From Gammaproteobacteria bacterium (GTDB taxonomy: Bacteria > Pseudomonadota > Gammaproteobacteria > Chromatiales > Sedimenticolaceae), in contig JAGRHE010000059.1 in assembly GCA_020445165.1 (NCBI GenBank), positions 1-14,281 on the forward strand: a stretch of 14,281 bases of DNA, read 5' to 3'. Under the pieces are notes generated by a model that was given only the letters and a program-made list of their open reading frames with translations, had not been told where the DNA came from and did no database searches. Every line of letters starts with the position of its first letter. Position 1 is the stretch's first letter. Positions 1 through 7,985 of this stretch are shown one piece after another. Made by a program: the position numbers and the translations under genes.

Positions 1-466
1 CACCACCGAGAACGCCCTGGAGGGCAAAGAAACGCGGGTGATCCGCCCGCGCATCATGGTCTACGTGGCGATCCTGACGTTCGTCAGCGCCGCACTGCTG
101 TACGGGCTGCTGACACGCGTGCCGCTGGAGGTCGATATCATCCGTGACCGTAACGTCCTCTACACCGAGACCGACCAAGGCATGGTGCAGAACGTCTACA
201 ATCTGAAGATTATCAATATGGAAGATAAGGCACAGCGCTACCGTCTGTCGGTGTCAGGCCTGAAAGGGCTCGAGGTGATCGGCCAGACCGAAGGAATCGA
301 GATCGAAAGCGGTGCCGTGATCGACCTGCCCCTTCGTGTCGAGGTCGATCCGATCGAATTGAAATCATCGAGTACGGAAATCTTGTTCCACATCGAATCT
401 GAAATTAACCCGCAGGCACTCTCGATCGAAGAGCATGCCCGCTTCCTCGGACCGGTGCTGCGATGA
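1..466 (+). CDS. ccoG: CcoG/FixG (RdxA) cbb3 oxidase accessory protein, C-terminal part (5' end outside window)
   Basis: The reading frame is open from base 2 to a TGA at 464-466, so about 154 C-terminal residues are present and the N-terminal membrane and ferredoxin domains lie outside the window. The fragment begins with a TENAL segment followed by a basic stretch and one hydrophobic helix (VYVAILTFVSAALLYGLL). It ends in a roughly 120-residue beta-rich domain typical of the FixG C-terminal immunoglobulin-like region. CcoG is an inner-membrane Fe-S protein needed for copper handling during assembly of cbb3-type cytochrome c oxidase. The next gene, fixH, overlaps it by four bases (ATGA at 463-466), as expected for a cco accessory operon. 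The identification rests on the conserved ENAL-helix-domain order and on the fixH neighbour. Confidence 0.88.
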   Translation, partial: TTENALEGKETRVIRPRIMVYVAILTFVSAALLYGLLTRVPLEVDIIRDRNVLYTETDQGMVQNVYNLKIINMEDKAQRYRLSVSGLKGLEVIGQTEGIEIESGAVIDLPLRVEVDPIELKSSSTEILFHIESEINPQALSIEEHARFLGPVLR

Positions 467-977
467 GCCAGATGCGTCCACCACGTGAAGACACAGAACC
501 CTGGTACAAGCAGTTCTGGCCCTTTGGCCCTGGTTCCTGATCAGCCTGCCACTCAGTGTAGTGATTGCTTCGATCATCACGATCAATATCGCATTCGATA
601 CTGCCGACGGCTTGGTTACGGACGATTATTACAAGGAAGGTCTTGGTATCCACAAGAATGCAGATAGCAGCGCAACGGCACAACGCCTGGGCATCGCCGG
701 AGCACTCGACTACGATGCCGATACCGGCGCAGTCACCATCCGGTTCGATAAACCGCTACCGGCTGACAGTGGTCCTCTGACCCTGTCTCTCAGCCACCCG
801 ACGCTGCCCGACCAGGATCAGACCACCCGCCTGACGCCGTTGGACGCCAGCGCTCAGACCGGCCGCATCGAGCCACTGGGCCCGGCAAACTGGAAGGTCA
901 TGATCCATCCGGATGAAAAGTCCTGGCGCATCGACGGGCGCCTTGCCATACCCGGCGGTGGCGCACGCATCGACTGA
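463..977 (+). pseudogene. fixH: FixH/CcoH cbb3 oxidase assembly protein, apparently frameshifted
   Basis: Translation from ATG 463 gives 25 codons reading ...EPWYKQFWPFGPGS and stops at 538-540. The rest of the protein continues in another frame from about 531 to a TGA at 975-977: WFLISLPLSVVIASI, then a conserved VTDDYYKEGL motif and a beta-rich periplasmic domain. FixH proteins normally read PWYxQFWPWFLI in this place. That reading is restored exactly if one unit of the imperfect tandem repeat TCTGGCCC/TTTGGCCC (515-522, 523-530) is removed, which gives a 168-residue protein of normal FixH size with one N-terminal transmembrane helix. FixH is a small inner-membrane protein required for cbb3 oxidase maturation. 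Either the gene is genuinely mutated or the sequence or assembly has an indel error. A restart at GTG 561 would lose half the membrane helix. The identity is secure, the functional state is not. Confidence 0.85.
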
Positions 978-1001
978 TCCGATAGCAGGCCGTAAGACTG
1001 T

Positions 1002-1766
1002 TCAGCTGTCGCAAGCTTTCGACACGCGGCGCCATACGACCTCGCCGCCGGTACTCGCTGCAATCGCATCCAGGCGCGCTTCGTGTGCCGCCAACTCTTC
1101 CGTGGTCGCCGTGACCACGCGCAAGGTCAAGCCCGCGCGCTGCACCGGACGCATGCCCACACCGGTTGCCGTGACGGCGTCGTCCCTGGCTGTATCGGCA
1201 TCGAGTGACAGGGCCGTCTGACCGCCGGTCATCGCCAGGTACACGTCGGCGAGGATTTCCGCATCCAGCAGTGCGCCGTGCTTGTCACGGCGACTGTTGT
1301 CCACGTCATAGCGTCCGCACAACGCGTCCAGAGAATTACGCTGGCCCGGGTGTTTCTTGCGCGCCAACACCAGGGTGTCCAGTACCGTGCAGTGCGCTGC
1401 GATGTTGCCGGCTCCGCTGATTCGGGCCAATTCCGCGTCGAGAAAACCGACGTCGAACGGGGCATTGTGAATCACCAGCTGGGCACCGCGCAGATAGTCC
1501 ATCAGATCCTCGACCGTGTCGGCAAAGCGCGGCTTGTCGGCCAGGAACTCGTTGGTGATGCCGTGAACTTCGATTGCGGCCGCATCGATCTCACGATCGG
1601 GCTGCAGATAGATGTGAAAGTTGTTGCCGGTCAGGCGACGCTCTACCAATTCGACACAACCAATCTCGATGATCCGGTGACCCTGTTCCGGCTCGAGGCC
1701 GGTAGTTTCCGTGTCGAGTACGATCTGGCGGACAGCCTCGCCTGACCCCGCATCCAGCTCGTTCAT
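1002..1766 (-). CDS. dnaQ: DNA polymerase III epsilon subunit (3'-5' proofreading exonuclease)
   Basis: 254 residues, close to the E. coli length. All DEDDh exonuclease motifs are present: ExoI DTETTG with D18 and E20, ExoII HNAPFD with D105, and ExoIII with H163 and D168 inside [15 protein letters not shown]. After the nuclease domain comes QTALSLD (about 183-189), at the place of the beta-clamp-binding QTSMAF of E. coli epsilon. The C-terminal region (about 190-254) should bind the alpha subunit. The product proofreads newly made DNA in the replicative polymerase core. The start is ATG 1766, with a good Shine-Dalgarno sequence (GGAGGG, complement of 1775-1780) eight bases upstream. This ATG overlaps the rnhA stop by four bases, so translation is probably coupled. 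It ends 24 bp from the convergent fixH. Confidence 0.97.
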   Translation of the reverse strand: MNELDAGSGEAVRQIVLDTETTGLEPEQGHRIIEIGCVELVERRLTGNNFHIYLQPDREIDAAAIEVHGITNEFLADKPRFADTVEDLMDYLRGAQLVIHNAPFDVGFLDAELARISGAGNIAAHCTVLDTLVLARKKHPGQRNSLDALCGRYDVDNSRRDKHGALLDAEILADVYLAMTGGQTALSLDADTARDDAVTATGVGMRPVQRAGLTLRVVTATTEELAAHEARLDAIAASTGGEVVWRRVSKACDS

Positions 1767-2224
1767 ACTGCCTGCCCTCCGGTCGGTTCTTTCAACTGTT
1801 CGATGCCGCGGTTGGCGAGACTGTCGGCTCGCTCGTTCTCCGCATGCCCGCTGTGCCCCTTCACCCAGTGCCAGGAGACCTCGTGTCGTTCGACTGCCTC
1901 ATCGAGTCGTCGCCATAGGTCGTCGTTCTTCACCGGCTTCCTTGCCGCCGTCCGCCAGCCATTCCGCTTCCAGTTGTGAATCCACTGGGTGATGCCGTTC
2001 TTCACATACTGTGAATCGGTCGTGATGGCCACCCGGCAGGGACGTGAGATCGCATTCAAGCCCTCGATCACTGCCATCAGCTCCATGCGGTTATTGGTGG
2101 TGAGATTCTCTCCGCCGAACAATTCCTTCTCGTGCTGCCCGAAACGCAGCACCGCACCCCACCCCCCCGGACCGGGGTTTCCCTTGCACGCACCGTCGGT
2201 AAACAATTCGACCTTGTCAGACAT
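1763..2224 (-). CDS. rnhA: Ribonuclease HI
   Basis: 153 residues, matching bacterial RNase HI (155 in E. coli). The catalytic residues fall at the E. coli positions: D10 in [16 protein letters not shown]48 in NNRMEL, D70 in [11 protein letters not shown]124 in WVKGHSGH and D134 in NERADSLA. The basic handle region ([20 protein letters not shown]) is intact. The enzyme cleaves the RNA strand of RNA:DNA hybrids, removing primers and R-loops. The reading frame is open further upstream, but ATG 2224 ([11 protein letters not shown]) aligns with the family start and overlaps the last base of the upstream methyltransferase stop. I therefore reject longer starts. In many proteobacteria rnhA and dnaQ are divergent; here they are co-directional with a 4-bp overlap. 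Confidence 0.97.
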   Translation of the reverse strand: MSDKVELFTDGACKGNPGPGGWGAVLRFGQHEKELFGGENLTTNNRMELMAVIEGLNAISRPCRVAITTDSQYVKNGITQWIHNWKRNGWRTAARKPVKNDDLWRRLDEAVERHEVSWHWVKGHSGHAENERADSLANRGIEQLKEPTGGQAV

Positions 2225-3012
2225 CACTGGAATCCGCGTCGAACGCCATAGACCGACGCTTCGGCATCTTTCGCGGAACATGGCAGCGGCCGCGCAGCCG
2301 GGTGTCTTGCGGCAGGCTCGATGACGCGGGGACCCAGCAAGCGCAGGCGCGGCCAGGTCTGCTTCAACGGCGTCACGCGCGAAACCCGTTTCACCGCCCG
2401 TACGGCATACACCCCGGCCAGCATCGGCCAGGCGCGTTTTCCCAGGCGCTCGATCGCTTCGAGCCGGTGACCGCGCAACGGCGGCCTGAACTCCATGACG
2501 TCCATGCTCTCGACCGCAAATCCCATCAACGTCAGCCAGTCGTTCAGGCGCGGGTAGGACAGAAAATGGCCCGACCATGGTACGCCGCCGCGCCAGCGCG
2601 CGAACAAGCGCCATAGCCCCCAGAGGCTGTACGGATTGAACCCGACGATCACCACCCGCCCGTCAGCGATCAACACCCGCTCGACCTCGCGCAATACCTG
2701 GCGCGGATCGGACGAAAAGTCGAGCGCATGCACAAGGACCGCCGCATCGATACTGTCTGCCGCCAGGGGTAGCCGGCGCGTTTCGCCGATGATGTTGCCG
2801 ACGCCTTCGAACGGCCGGTCGCCAACAAGGATCCTGTGGCGTATATGACAGGTGTCCAGGTGTTGGAACCCCCCACCGAAAGTGCCGAGCTGCAACAGTC
2901 GGTAGCCGAACACATCGTGCAGCATGGTCGCGATTGCTTCCTTTTCGGCGAGCGCAATTCGACTTCCTAACGGACTTGAAAACCAGTCTGTAATCGAATG
3001 ATTATTCTGCAC
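2224..3012 (-). CDS. SAM-dependent methyltransferase, YafS-like (class I)
   Basis: 262 residues with a class I methyltransferase pattern. A degenerate motif I ([10 protein letters not shown], about 39-48) is followed by an acidic strand and turn with [23 protein letters not shown] (about 81-103), then [30 protein letters not shown] (about 107-136). The VGFNP segment and the N-terminal DWFSSPLG are features I associate with E. coli YafS and relatives, whose gene also sits beside rnhA. Substrate and function are not known to me. The start is GTG 3012 with no clear Shine-Dalgarno sequence. It is preferred because the next ATG (residue 30) would remove the conserved N-terminus. It is the first gene of the methyltransferase-rnhA-dnaQ operon. 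The C-terminal 50 residues are basic and proline-rich. The family call is firm, the function open. Confidence 0.88.
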   Translation of the reverse strand: MQNNHSITDWFSSPLGSRIALAEKEAIATMLHDVFGYRLLQLGTFGGGFQHLDTCHIRHRILVGDRPFEGVGNIIGETRRLPLAADSIDAAVLVHALDFSSDPRQVLREVERVLIADGRVVIVGFNPYSLWGLWRLFARWRGGVPWSGHFLSYPRLNDWLTLMGFAVESMDVMEFRPPLRGHRLEAIERLGKRAWPMLAGVYAVRAVKRVSRVTPLKQTWPRLRLLGPRVIEPAARHPAARPLPCSAKDAEASVYGVRRGFQ

Positions 3013-3046
3013 TTTTTAGGATAAAATAAATCAACATTTCAACCAT

Positions 3047-3062
3047 CCAGCGATCCCGCTGG
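3047..3062. repeat. Short perfect inverted repeat in the divergent mltD/methyltransferase intergenic region
   Basis: CCAGCG and CGCTGG are separated by four bases. The repeat lies in the 84-bp region between two divergent genes, about 35 bp from each start. It could be an operator half-site pair or a small hairpin in a leader. Nothing ties it to a known regulator and it may be chance. Confidence 0.35.
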
Positions 3063-3082
3063 AACCGGGTTCGTGCTTTTCG

Positions 3083-3088
3083 TATAGT
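3083..3088 (+). promoter_or_regulatory. Possible -10 element for mltD
   Basis: TATAGT matches the sigma-70 -10 consensus at five of six positions and lies nine bases before the mltD ATG. No good -35 is visible at 16-18 bp (the best candidate, TGGAAC at 3060-3065, matches only three of six). Transcription from it would begin almost at the ATG, which argues against it unless translation starts further in. Weak call. Confidence 0.2.
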
Positions 3089-3096
3089 GCCACGCC

Positions 3097-4509
3097 ATGA
3101 CGCGCGGACGCGACAACACCGATTGTGAACAAACCGGATGCGGCCGGCAAACCTCGTGTCCAGCTGTCCGCAGCGTGTTGGCCGCGCTACTGCTTCTGTT
3201 GCTCGCAGCCTGCACCGCCCCGATCAAGCAATCCAGCCAATCCGCCAGCATTGCGCATGATGCCGAAGCCCATCTGCCGCCAGCGGCTGCGATCGCACTC
3301 AGCGAGTCCGACGGTGTCGGGTTTTCTTTGGGCGATGCATCCATCAGACCACTTTGGGATCGCCTGCGAAGTGGTTTCGCATTCCGTCAGATAAGCCATC
3401 CCCGCATAGACCACGAGATCGGACGCCTGACGCGTTCGCCACAGGCATTCGAAAGCCTGATCCTGCGCGCCGAGCCGTATCTTCATCACATCCTGAACGA
3501 AGTCGAGCTTGCCGGACTGCCAACTGAGCTGGCACTGCTGCCGGCCGTGGAAAGTGGATTCCGACCACACGCCTACTCGCCCGACGGCGCCGTCGGCCTG
3601 TGGCAGTTCATGCCCGGTACCGGGCGCATGATGGGGCTCGGACAGGACTGGTGGTTCGACGAACGGCGCACCGTGCGCGCATCGACCCGGGCTGCAATCG
3701 CCTTTCTGGGACGTCTCAACGATCGATTCGACGGTGACTGGCTACATGCCCTGGCGGCATACAATGCCGGATCAGCGAAGGTCGGCCGCTCCCTTCGGCG
3801 AGCCCGCCAACGTGCCGAACCCACCGACTTCTGGTCTCTCGACCTGCCCGGCGAGACCGATCGCTACGTTCCCCGTCTTCTTGCGCTGGCGCGTGTGATC
3901 GACGATCCCGCCGCATACGGCCTGACCTTGCCGAGCGTTCCGGACGCAGCCTACTTCCGTGTTGCCAACACGTCCGGGCCGATCGACCTGAACATCGCCG
4001 CGCAACTGGCAGAGGTCCCTGTCGAGACAGTGATCGCGCTCAATGCTGGCCACCGACGCTGGGCAACCAATCCCGAAGGGCCACATGAATTGCTGCTGCC
4101 GATCGACAAGGCGGATGCCTTCGAAGCAGCCGTAACCGAGCTTCCAACCGAAAAACGACTGCGCTGGCAACGACACAAAGTCCGGGAGGGCGACAGTCTG
4201 AACCGGATCGCCGATCAATACGGCGTGAGCAGCGACGCGATCCGCAAGGTCAACCGCATGCGCAACTCGCATCTGCGCGCAGGGCGCGACCTGCTCATAC
4301 CCCTTTCCGAACAGGTCACACCCGAACTCGCGGCAGCCAGCCAGCTGACCCGACAGCGGCTGCGCTACCAGGTACGTAAAGGCGATTCGCTGTACACGAT
4401 CGCACGCCGCTTCCAGGTTTCGATCGGCGACCTCAAGCGCTGGAACCAGGTTGGTCGTTACATCCGCCCGGGCGAGCGACTGACCGTATTCGTCGAACCC
4501 GACGCCTGA
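3097..4509 (+). CDS. mltD: Membrane-bound lytic murein transglycosylase D (lipoprotein, SLT domain plus two LysM repeats)
   Basis: 470 residues, close to E. coli MltD (452). The N-terminus carries a lipoprotein signal: a 26-residue n-region, a poly-leucine core, and lipobox LAAC with lipidated C39. The lytic transglycosylase domain spans about 125-235. The catalytic glutamate is E152 in LLPAVESGF, followed by GAVGLWQFMPGTG (164-176) and the closing ALAAYNAG motif (218-225). Two LysM peptidoglycan-binding repeats follow at about 359-402 and 424-466, both with the VRxGDSLxxIA start. The protein cleaves glycan strands to 1,6-anhydromuropeptides, probably from the outer membrane. ATG 3097 gives an unusually long n-region and has no clear Shine-Dalgarno sequence, so the true start is uncertain. 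In E. coli gloB lies between mltD and yafS; here mltD is directly divergent from the YafS-like gene. Confidence 0.95.
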   Translation: MTRGRDNTDCEQTGCGRQTSCPAVRSVLAALLLLLLAACTAPIKQSSQSASIAHDAEAHLPPAAAIALSESDGVGFSLGDASIRPLWDRLRSGFAFRQISHPRIDHEIGRLTRSPQAFESLILRAEPYLHHILNEVELAGLPTELALLPAVESGFRPHAYSPDGAVGLWQFMPGTGRMMGLGQDWWFDERRTVRASTRAAIAFLGRLNDRFDGDWLHALAAYNAGSAKVGRSLRRARQRAEPTDFWSLDLPGETDRYVPRLLALARVIDDPAAYGLTLPSVPDAAYFRVANTSGPIDLNIAAQLAEVPVETVIALNAGHRRWATNPEGPHELLLPIDKADAFEAAVTELPTEKRLRWQRHKVREGDSLNRIADQYGVSSDAIRKVNRMRNSHLRAGRDLLIPLSEQVTPELAAASQLTRQRLRYQVRKGDSLYTIARRFQVSIGDLKRWNQVGRYIRPGERLTVFVEPDA

Positions 4510-4548
4510 CACCGGTACACACCACTCCCCTCTTCAGCCGACTTGGTG

Positions 4549-6597
4549 TCAAACAATCCGGCCGTGCTCCGGCGACAGCAACCAGCAGTGCGCTCTGTGG
4601 CCGTCGTCGACGTCGAATGACGCAGGGTAACGCTCGCGACAAATTGCCATGGCGTGCGGACAGCGTGGGTGAAAATGGCATCCGGTCGGTGGATTCACCG
4701 GAGACGGCATATCACCTTCCAGGCGCACGACGTCACGTTGATGATTCGGGTCTGGAACCGGCACTGCGCTCAGCAAAGCCTGCGTGTACGGATGCGCAGC
4801 TCGGCCAATGACGTCGTCCACAGCGCCATACTCGACGATCCGTCCCAGGTACATTACCGCAACCTCGTGCGCGAGGTAGGTCACGACCGAAAGGTTGTGA
4901 GTGATGAAAAGGTACGAGATGCCCATCTGCTGCTGCAGGCCACGCAGCAGGTTCAGCACCTGGGCCTGTACGGACACGTCGAGCGCACTGGTCGGTTCAT
5001 CGCAAACGATCAGCTTCGGCTCGAGCGCCAACGCCCGGGCAATCGCAATTCGCTGCCGCTGACCGCCCGAGAACTCATGTGGGTAGCGGTTCGCTGCACT
5101 CGGCTGCATACCCACCTTGACCAGCAACTCCTCGACTCGCTGCCGGCGCGCGCTCCGATCGCCCCCGATACCTTGCGCAACCATGCCTTCTGCGACGATG
5201 TCCTCGACCAGCATGCGTGGATTCATCGACGATGCCGGGTCCTGGAAAATGATCTGGAAATCGCGCCGCAGCGCGCGCAGCTCACGACTGCCGATATGCG
5301 CCAGGTCGATGCCATCGAAGATCACCTCACCGGCAGTGGGCGGCTGCAGCTGCAGGATCGCCTTACCGACAGTGGTCTTGCCACATCCGGATTCACCGAC
5401 CAGCGCAACCGTACTCGAGCGGTTGATGGCCAGGTCCAATCCATCGACCGCTTTCACGGCACCGACGACACGCCGCAGCACCCCACGATGAATCGGAAAA
5501 TGCACCTTGAGGTCACGCACCTGCAACAGCATTGCGGGTGTTTCGCGCACCGGCAGGGGCGCCTCTTCCAGCGGTGACTCGGCAGCCACCACGGCATCCG
5601 GTGCCAGCTGGCATCGATAGCCGGATTCCGAACCAAGATCACGCCATGGCGGCAACTCCCGACGGCAGGCCTCGAATGCGGACTCGCAGCGGTCTGCGAA
5701 ACGGCAATGGGTGAACTCCTGATTGAGGGGCGGCACGATGCCGCGAATCACGTCGAGACCGCGATTGCGTTTCTCCGCCATCGGCAAAGAACGAAACAGC
5801 TTGCGGCTGTAAGGATGACGCGGAGCTCGGAAAAACTCGGCCGCCGCGTTGATCTCCATGAGCTGTCCGGCATACATGACGCCGACCCTGTCGGCCATCT
5901 CCGCGACCACGCCCAGGTCATGCGTAATCAGCAGGATGCCCATTCCGGTCTCACGCTGCAGTCGTCGCAACAGGTCCAACACCTGGGCCTGGATCGTGAC
6001 ATCGAGGGCCGTAGTCGGCTCGTCGGCGATCAAAAGCTGCGGCCGCCCGGCGAGGGCCATGGCAACCATCACCCGCTGTTTCATGCCACCGGAAAGCTGG
6101 TGCGGATACTCGTTCACACGCTGGTGTGGATCCGGGATCCCAACCTCGCGAAACAGCTCGACCACGCGCTCTGCGACGCGCCCGCGACTTCGCGGATCAT
6201 GCAGACGCACTGCCTCTGCCACCTGCTCGCCGGCCGTCATCACCGGGTTCAGCGAGGTCATCGGTTCCTGGAAGATCATCCCGATCCGACCGCCGCGCTC
6301 TTCGCGCATCTCCGCCTCGGACAGCGCACGCAGCGACCGCCCATCAAGTCGCACATCGCCTTTCACGATCCGCCCCGAATGCGGCAACAGGCGCATGATC
6401 GACAAAGCGATCATCGACTTGCCACAACCCGACTCGCCCAGCAGCACAAAGGTTTCACCACGACGAATCTGCAGGCTCACATCGTCGACCGCGCGTACGG
6501 GCTGTTCGCGTCCACCCAGATGGGTCGCCAGTTCTTCGACCTCCAGCAATACCTCGCCCAGGTTCGCACCGCTCATTGCCTGTTCGATACGATTCAT
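4549..6597 (-). CDS. Fused double ATP-binding protein of a peptide-type ABC importer (YejF-like)
   Basis: 682 residues containing two complete nucleotide-binding domains of the OppD/OppF-DppD/DppF type. NBD1: Walker A GESGCGKS (54-61), Q-loop Q110, signature LSGGM (168-172), Walker B LLIADE (188-193), switch H226. NBD2: Walker A GESGCGKT (401-408), signature FSGGQ (509-513), Walker B LIVCDE (529-534), H567. Each half ends in an oligopeptide-transporter C-terminal extension ([24 protein letters not shown]) with four cysteines at identical spacing: C298/304/311/329 and C640/646/653/671. The protein powers the importer encoded upstream. The start is ATG 6597, in a 4-bp ATGA overlap with the preceding permease stop and five bases after GGGAG. 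A longer frame to 6708 runs inside the permease gene and is rejected. It is larger than the roughly 530-residue YejF. Convergent with mltD, 39 bp away. Confidence 0.93.
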   Translation of the reverse strand: MNRIEQAMSGANLGEVLLEVEELATHLGGREQPVRAVDDVSLQIRRGETFVLLGESGCGKSMIALSIMRLLPHSGRIVKGDVRLDGRSLRALSEAEMREERGGRIGMIFQEPMTSLNPVMTAGEQVAEAVRLHDPRSRGRVAERVVELFREVGIPDPHQRVNEYPHQLSGGMKQRVMVAMALAGRPQLLIADEPTTALDVTIQAQVLDLLRRLQRETGMGILLITHDLGVVAEMADRVGVMYAGQLMEINAAAEFFRAPRHPYSRKLFRSLPMAEKRNRGLDVIRGIVPPLNQEFTHCRFADRCESAFEACRRELPPWRDLGSESGYRCQLAPDAVVAAESPLEEAPLPVRETPAMLLQVRDLKVHFPIHRGVLRRVVGAVKAVDGLDLAINRSSTVALVGESGCGKTTVGKAILQLQPPTAGEVIFDGIDLAHIGSRELRALRRDFQIIFQDPASSMNPRMLVEDIVAEGMVAQGIGGDRSARRQRVEELLVKVGMQPSAANRYPHEFSGGQRQRIAIARALALEPKLIVCDEPTSALDVSVQAQVLNLLRGLQQQMGISYLFITHNLSVVTYLAHEVAVMYLGRIVEYGAVDDVIGRAAHPYTQALLSAVPVPDPNHQRDVVRLEGDMPSPVNPPTGCHFHPRCPHAMAICRERYPASFDVDDGHRAHCWLLSPEHGRIV

Positions 6598-7982
6598 CGC
6601 TGCTCCCGCAAACGCGGATCGAAGGCGTCTCGCACCACGTCCGAAAAAAGGTTCGCCGCCAGCACTAGGGTGAACATGAATCCGAAAGCGGCGAGCAGCG
6701 ACCACCATACGATCGGCTCCCTGGCCAGTTCCAGGCGCGCACCGTTGATCATGTTGCCCCAGCTGCTGGTCGCCGGGTCGACACCGATGCTGATATAGGA
6801 AAGCACCGCCTCGGCCAACACCAACCCGCTGAAGTCGAGCACGATCGTGATCAGGACGATATGCATCACGTTGGGCAGGATATGCCGCAACAGGATCGTG
6901 AAGTGCCCCACCCCGAAGGCTCGCGCAGCCTGAACGTACTCGAGCTCGCGCAGCTTGAGGGCCTCACCGCGCAACAGCCGGCACAGCGACGTCCAACTGG
7001 TCACACCCAGGATGAGGCACAGAAACAGCAAGCGCAGATCGGCACGCTCGGTCAGGCTGTTGAACTCGTCCGCGTGATTGCTCATGTAGATCTGCATCAT
7101 CAGTACCGCGGCTGCGATCAGCAACACACCCGGGATCGAGTTCAACGTGGTGTAGAGGTACTGGATCACATCATCGACCCAGCCACGGAAGTAACCGGCC
7201 ATGATGCCCAGCAAGAGAGCTGCAGGGAGCATGACCAGGGTGGTCAGGGTTCCGATCAATAGACCGGTACGGATACTCTTCAAGGACTGGTAGAAGACGT
7301 CTTCGCCGACCTTGTCGGTACCCAGGATGTGGTAGTGGCCACTCAGTTCCCAGAGCGCGGCGAAACACACGACAACCGCGAACAGGGTCCAGGCTCCGAC
7401 ATGCGAGGGTCGCGCGGATTCGCCACGCAAGACTGTCAGGACGCGCCCCAGAGACAAGCGGTTGAGCAACAACATCAGGACGACCCAGGCGAGCATACCC
7501 TCGAATGCCCCACGCGCCGCCTTGCCTGCAATATCCGCCCACTTACCGCTTCCATCCTCGGCCAGGTGGACCCCACCATATAGCAGGCGTGGATAAGCGC
7601 GGATGCTGACTCCATCCGCATCGCGAATCGTTTCCTTGCTGAACAGGTGTAGCGCAAACGGTGCCGAGTAGGTCTTCTCCCGCTGGGTACGCAACGGACC
7701 GGCCAGCACGTCGAACAGGCTGAGTATCTCGGTCGAATAGACCGGCTCACCCTTGTCGTCGGAATCCGTCTGCGGGTGAAAATGCAGGGTATCGAGCAGT
7801 CCGATCAACACGTAGAAAGCCAGTACGACCATGGTTGCCTGCCCCACACGGCTATCGGCCACCCGTCGCCATGGCAACAGCAGATGGGCATGCCGCCGGG
7901 TATGCCACACGGTCAGCGCGAGCAGCACCAGCAGCAGGTACACCAGGGCATCGGTCCACAGAATGACAGGCTGGAATGACAT
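6594..7982 (-). CDS. ABC importer permease, DppC/YejE type, with extended N-terminal region
   Basis: 462 residues, against about 300 for DppC and about 340 for YejE. The family core starts near residue 220 with [24 protein letters not shown]. It continues through transmembrane helices to the cytoplasmic EAA loop [24 protein letters not shown] (about 349-371), which docks on the ATPase, and ends with [11 protein letters not shown] and a terminal helix (about 428-447). Ahead of the core lie two helices (about 8-26 and 48-66), a soluble stretch of about 90 residues (67-157, probably periplasmic), and two more helices (about 160-176 and 196-213). This N-terminal part is the odd feature. The start ATG 7982 lies three bases after the stop of the other permease, and the stop overlaps the ATPase start by four bases, so the operon is tightly coupled. 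The substrate cannot be told from sequence. Confidence 0.9.
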   Translation of the reverse strand: MSFQPVILWTDALVYLLLVLLALTVWHTRRHAHLLLPWRRVADSRVGQATMVVLAFYVLIGLLDTLHFHPQTDSDDKGEPVYSTEILSLFDVLAGPLRTQREKTYSAPFALHLFSKETIRDADGVSIRAYPRLLYGGVHLAEDGSGKWADIAGKAARGAFEGMLAWVVLMLLLNRLSLGRVLTVLRGESARPSHVGAWTLFAVVVCFAALWELSGHYHILGTDKVGEDVFYQSLKSIRTGLLIGTLTTLVMLPAALLLGIMAGYFRGWVDDVIQYLYTTLNSIPGVLLIAAAVLMMQIYMSNHADEFNSLTERADLRLLFLCLILGVTSWTSLCRLLRGEALKLRELEYVQAARAFGVGHFTILLRHILPNVMHIVLITIVLDFSGLVLAEAVLSYISIGVDPATSSWGNMINGARLELAREPIVWWSLLAAFGFMFTLVLAANLFSDVVRDAFDPRLREQR

Positions 7983-7985
7983 GGT

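Noticed and set aside
514..531. Programmed ribosomal frameshift in fixH
   Set aside because: No slippery heptamer of the X-XXY-YYZ kind is in register. A tandem repeat whose removal restores the gene is a simpler explanation, and programmed shifting is not known to me for FixH.
2225..2614. N-terminal extension of rnhA up to 2614
   Set aside because: The extension overlaps the methyltransferase gene in another frame and has no family similarity. ATG 2224 matches RNase HI starts and residue numbering.
4510..4548. Possible bidirectional terminator between mltD and the ATPase gene
   Set aside because: Only a 6-bp inverted repeat (ACACCA/TGGTGT, 4519-4524 and 4544-4549) around a 19-base spacer, with no T-run on either strand.
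6598..6708. Longer start for the fused ATPase at 6708
   Set aside because: The extra 37 residues lie within the permease coding region. ATG 6597 has a ribosome binding site and a 4-bp ATGA overlap.
4654..6798. Long plus-strand open frames opposite the fused ATPase gene
   Set aside because: They are antisense to a gene with complete ATPase motifs, lack family motifs and show low-complexity His/Arg/Gln-rich translations typical of shadow frames in GC-rich DNA.
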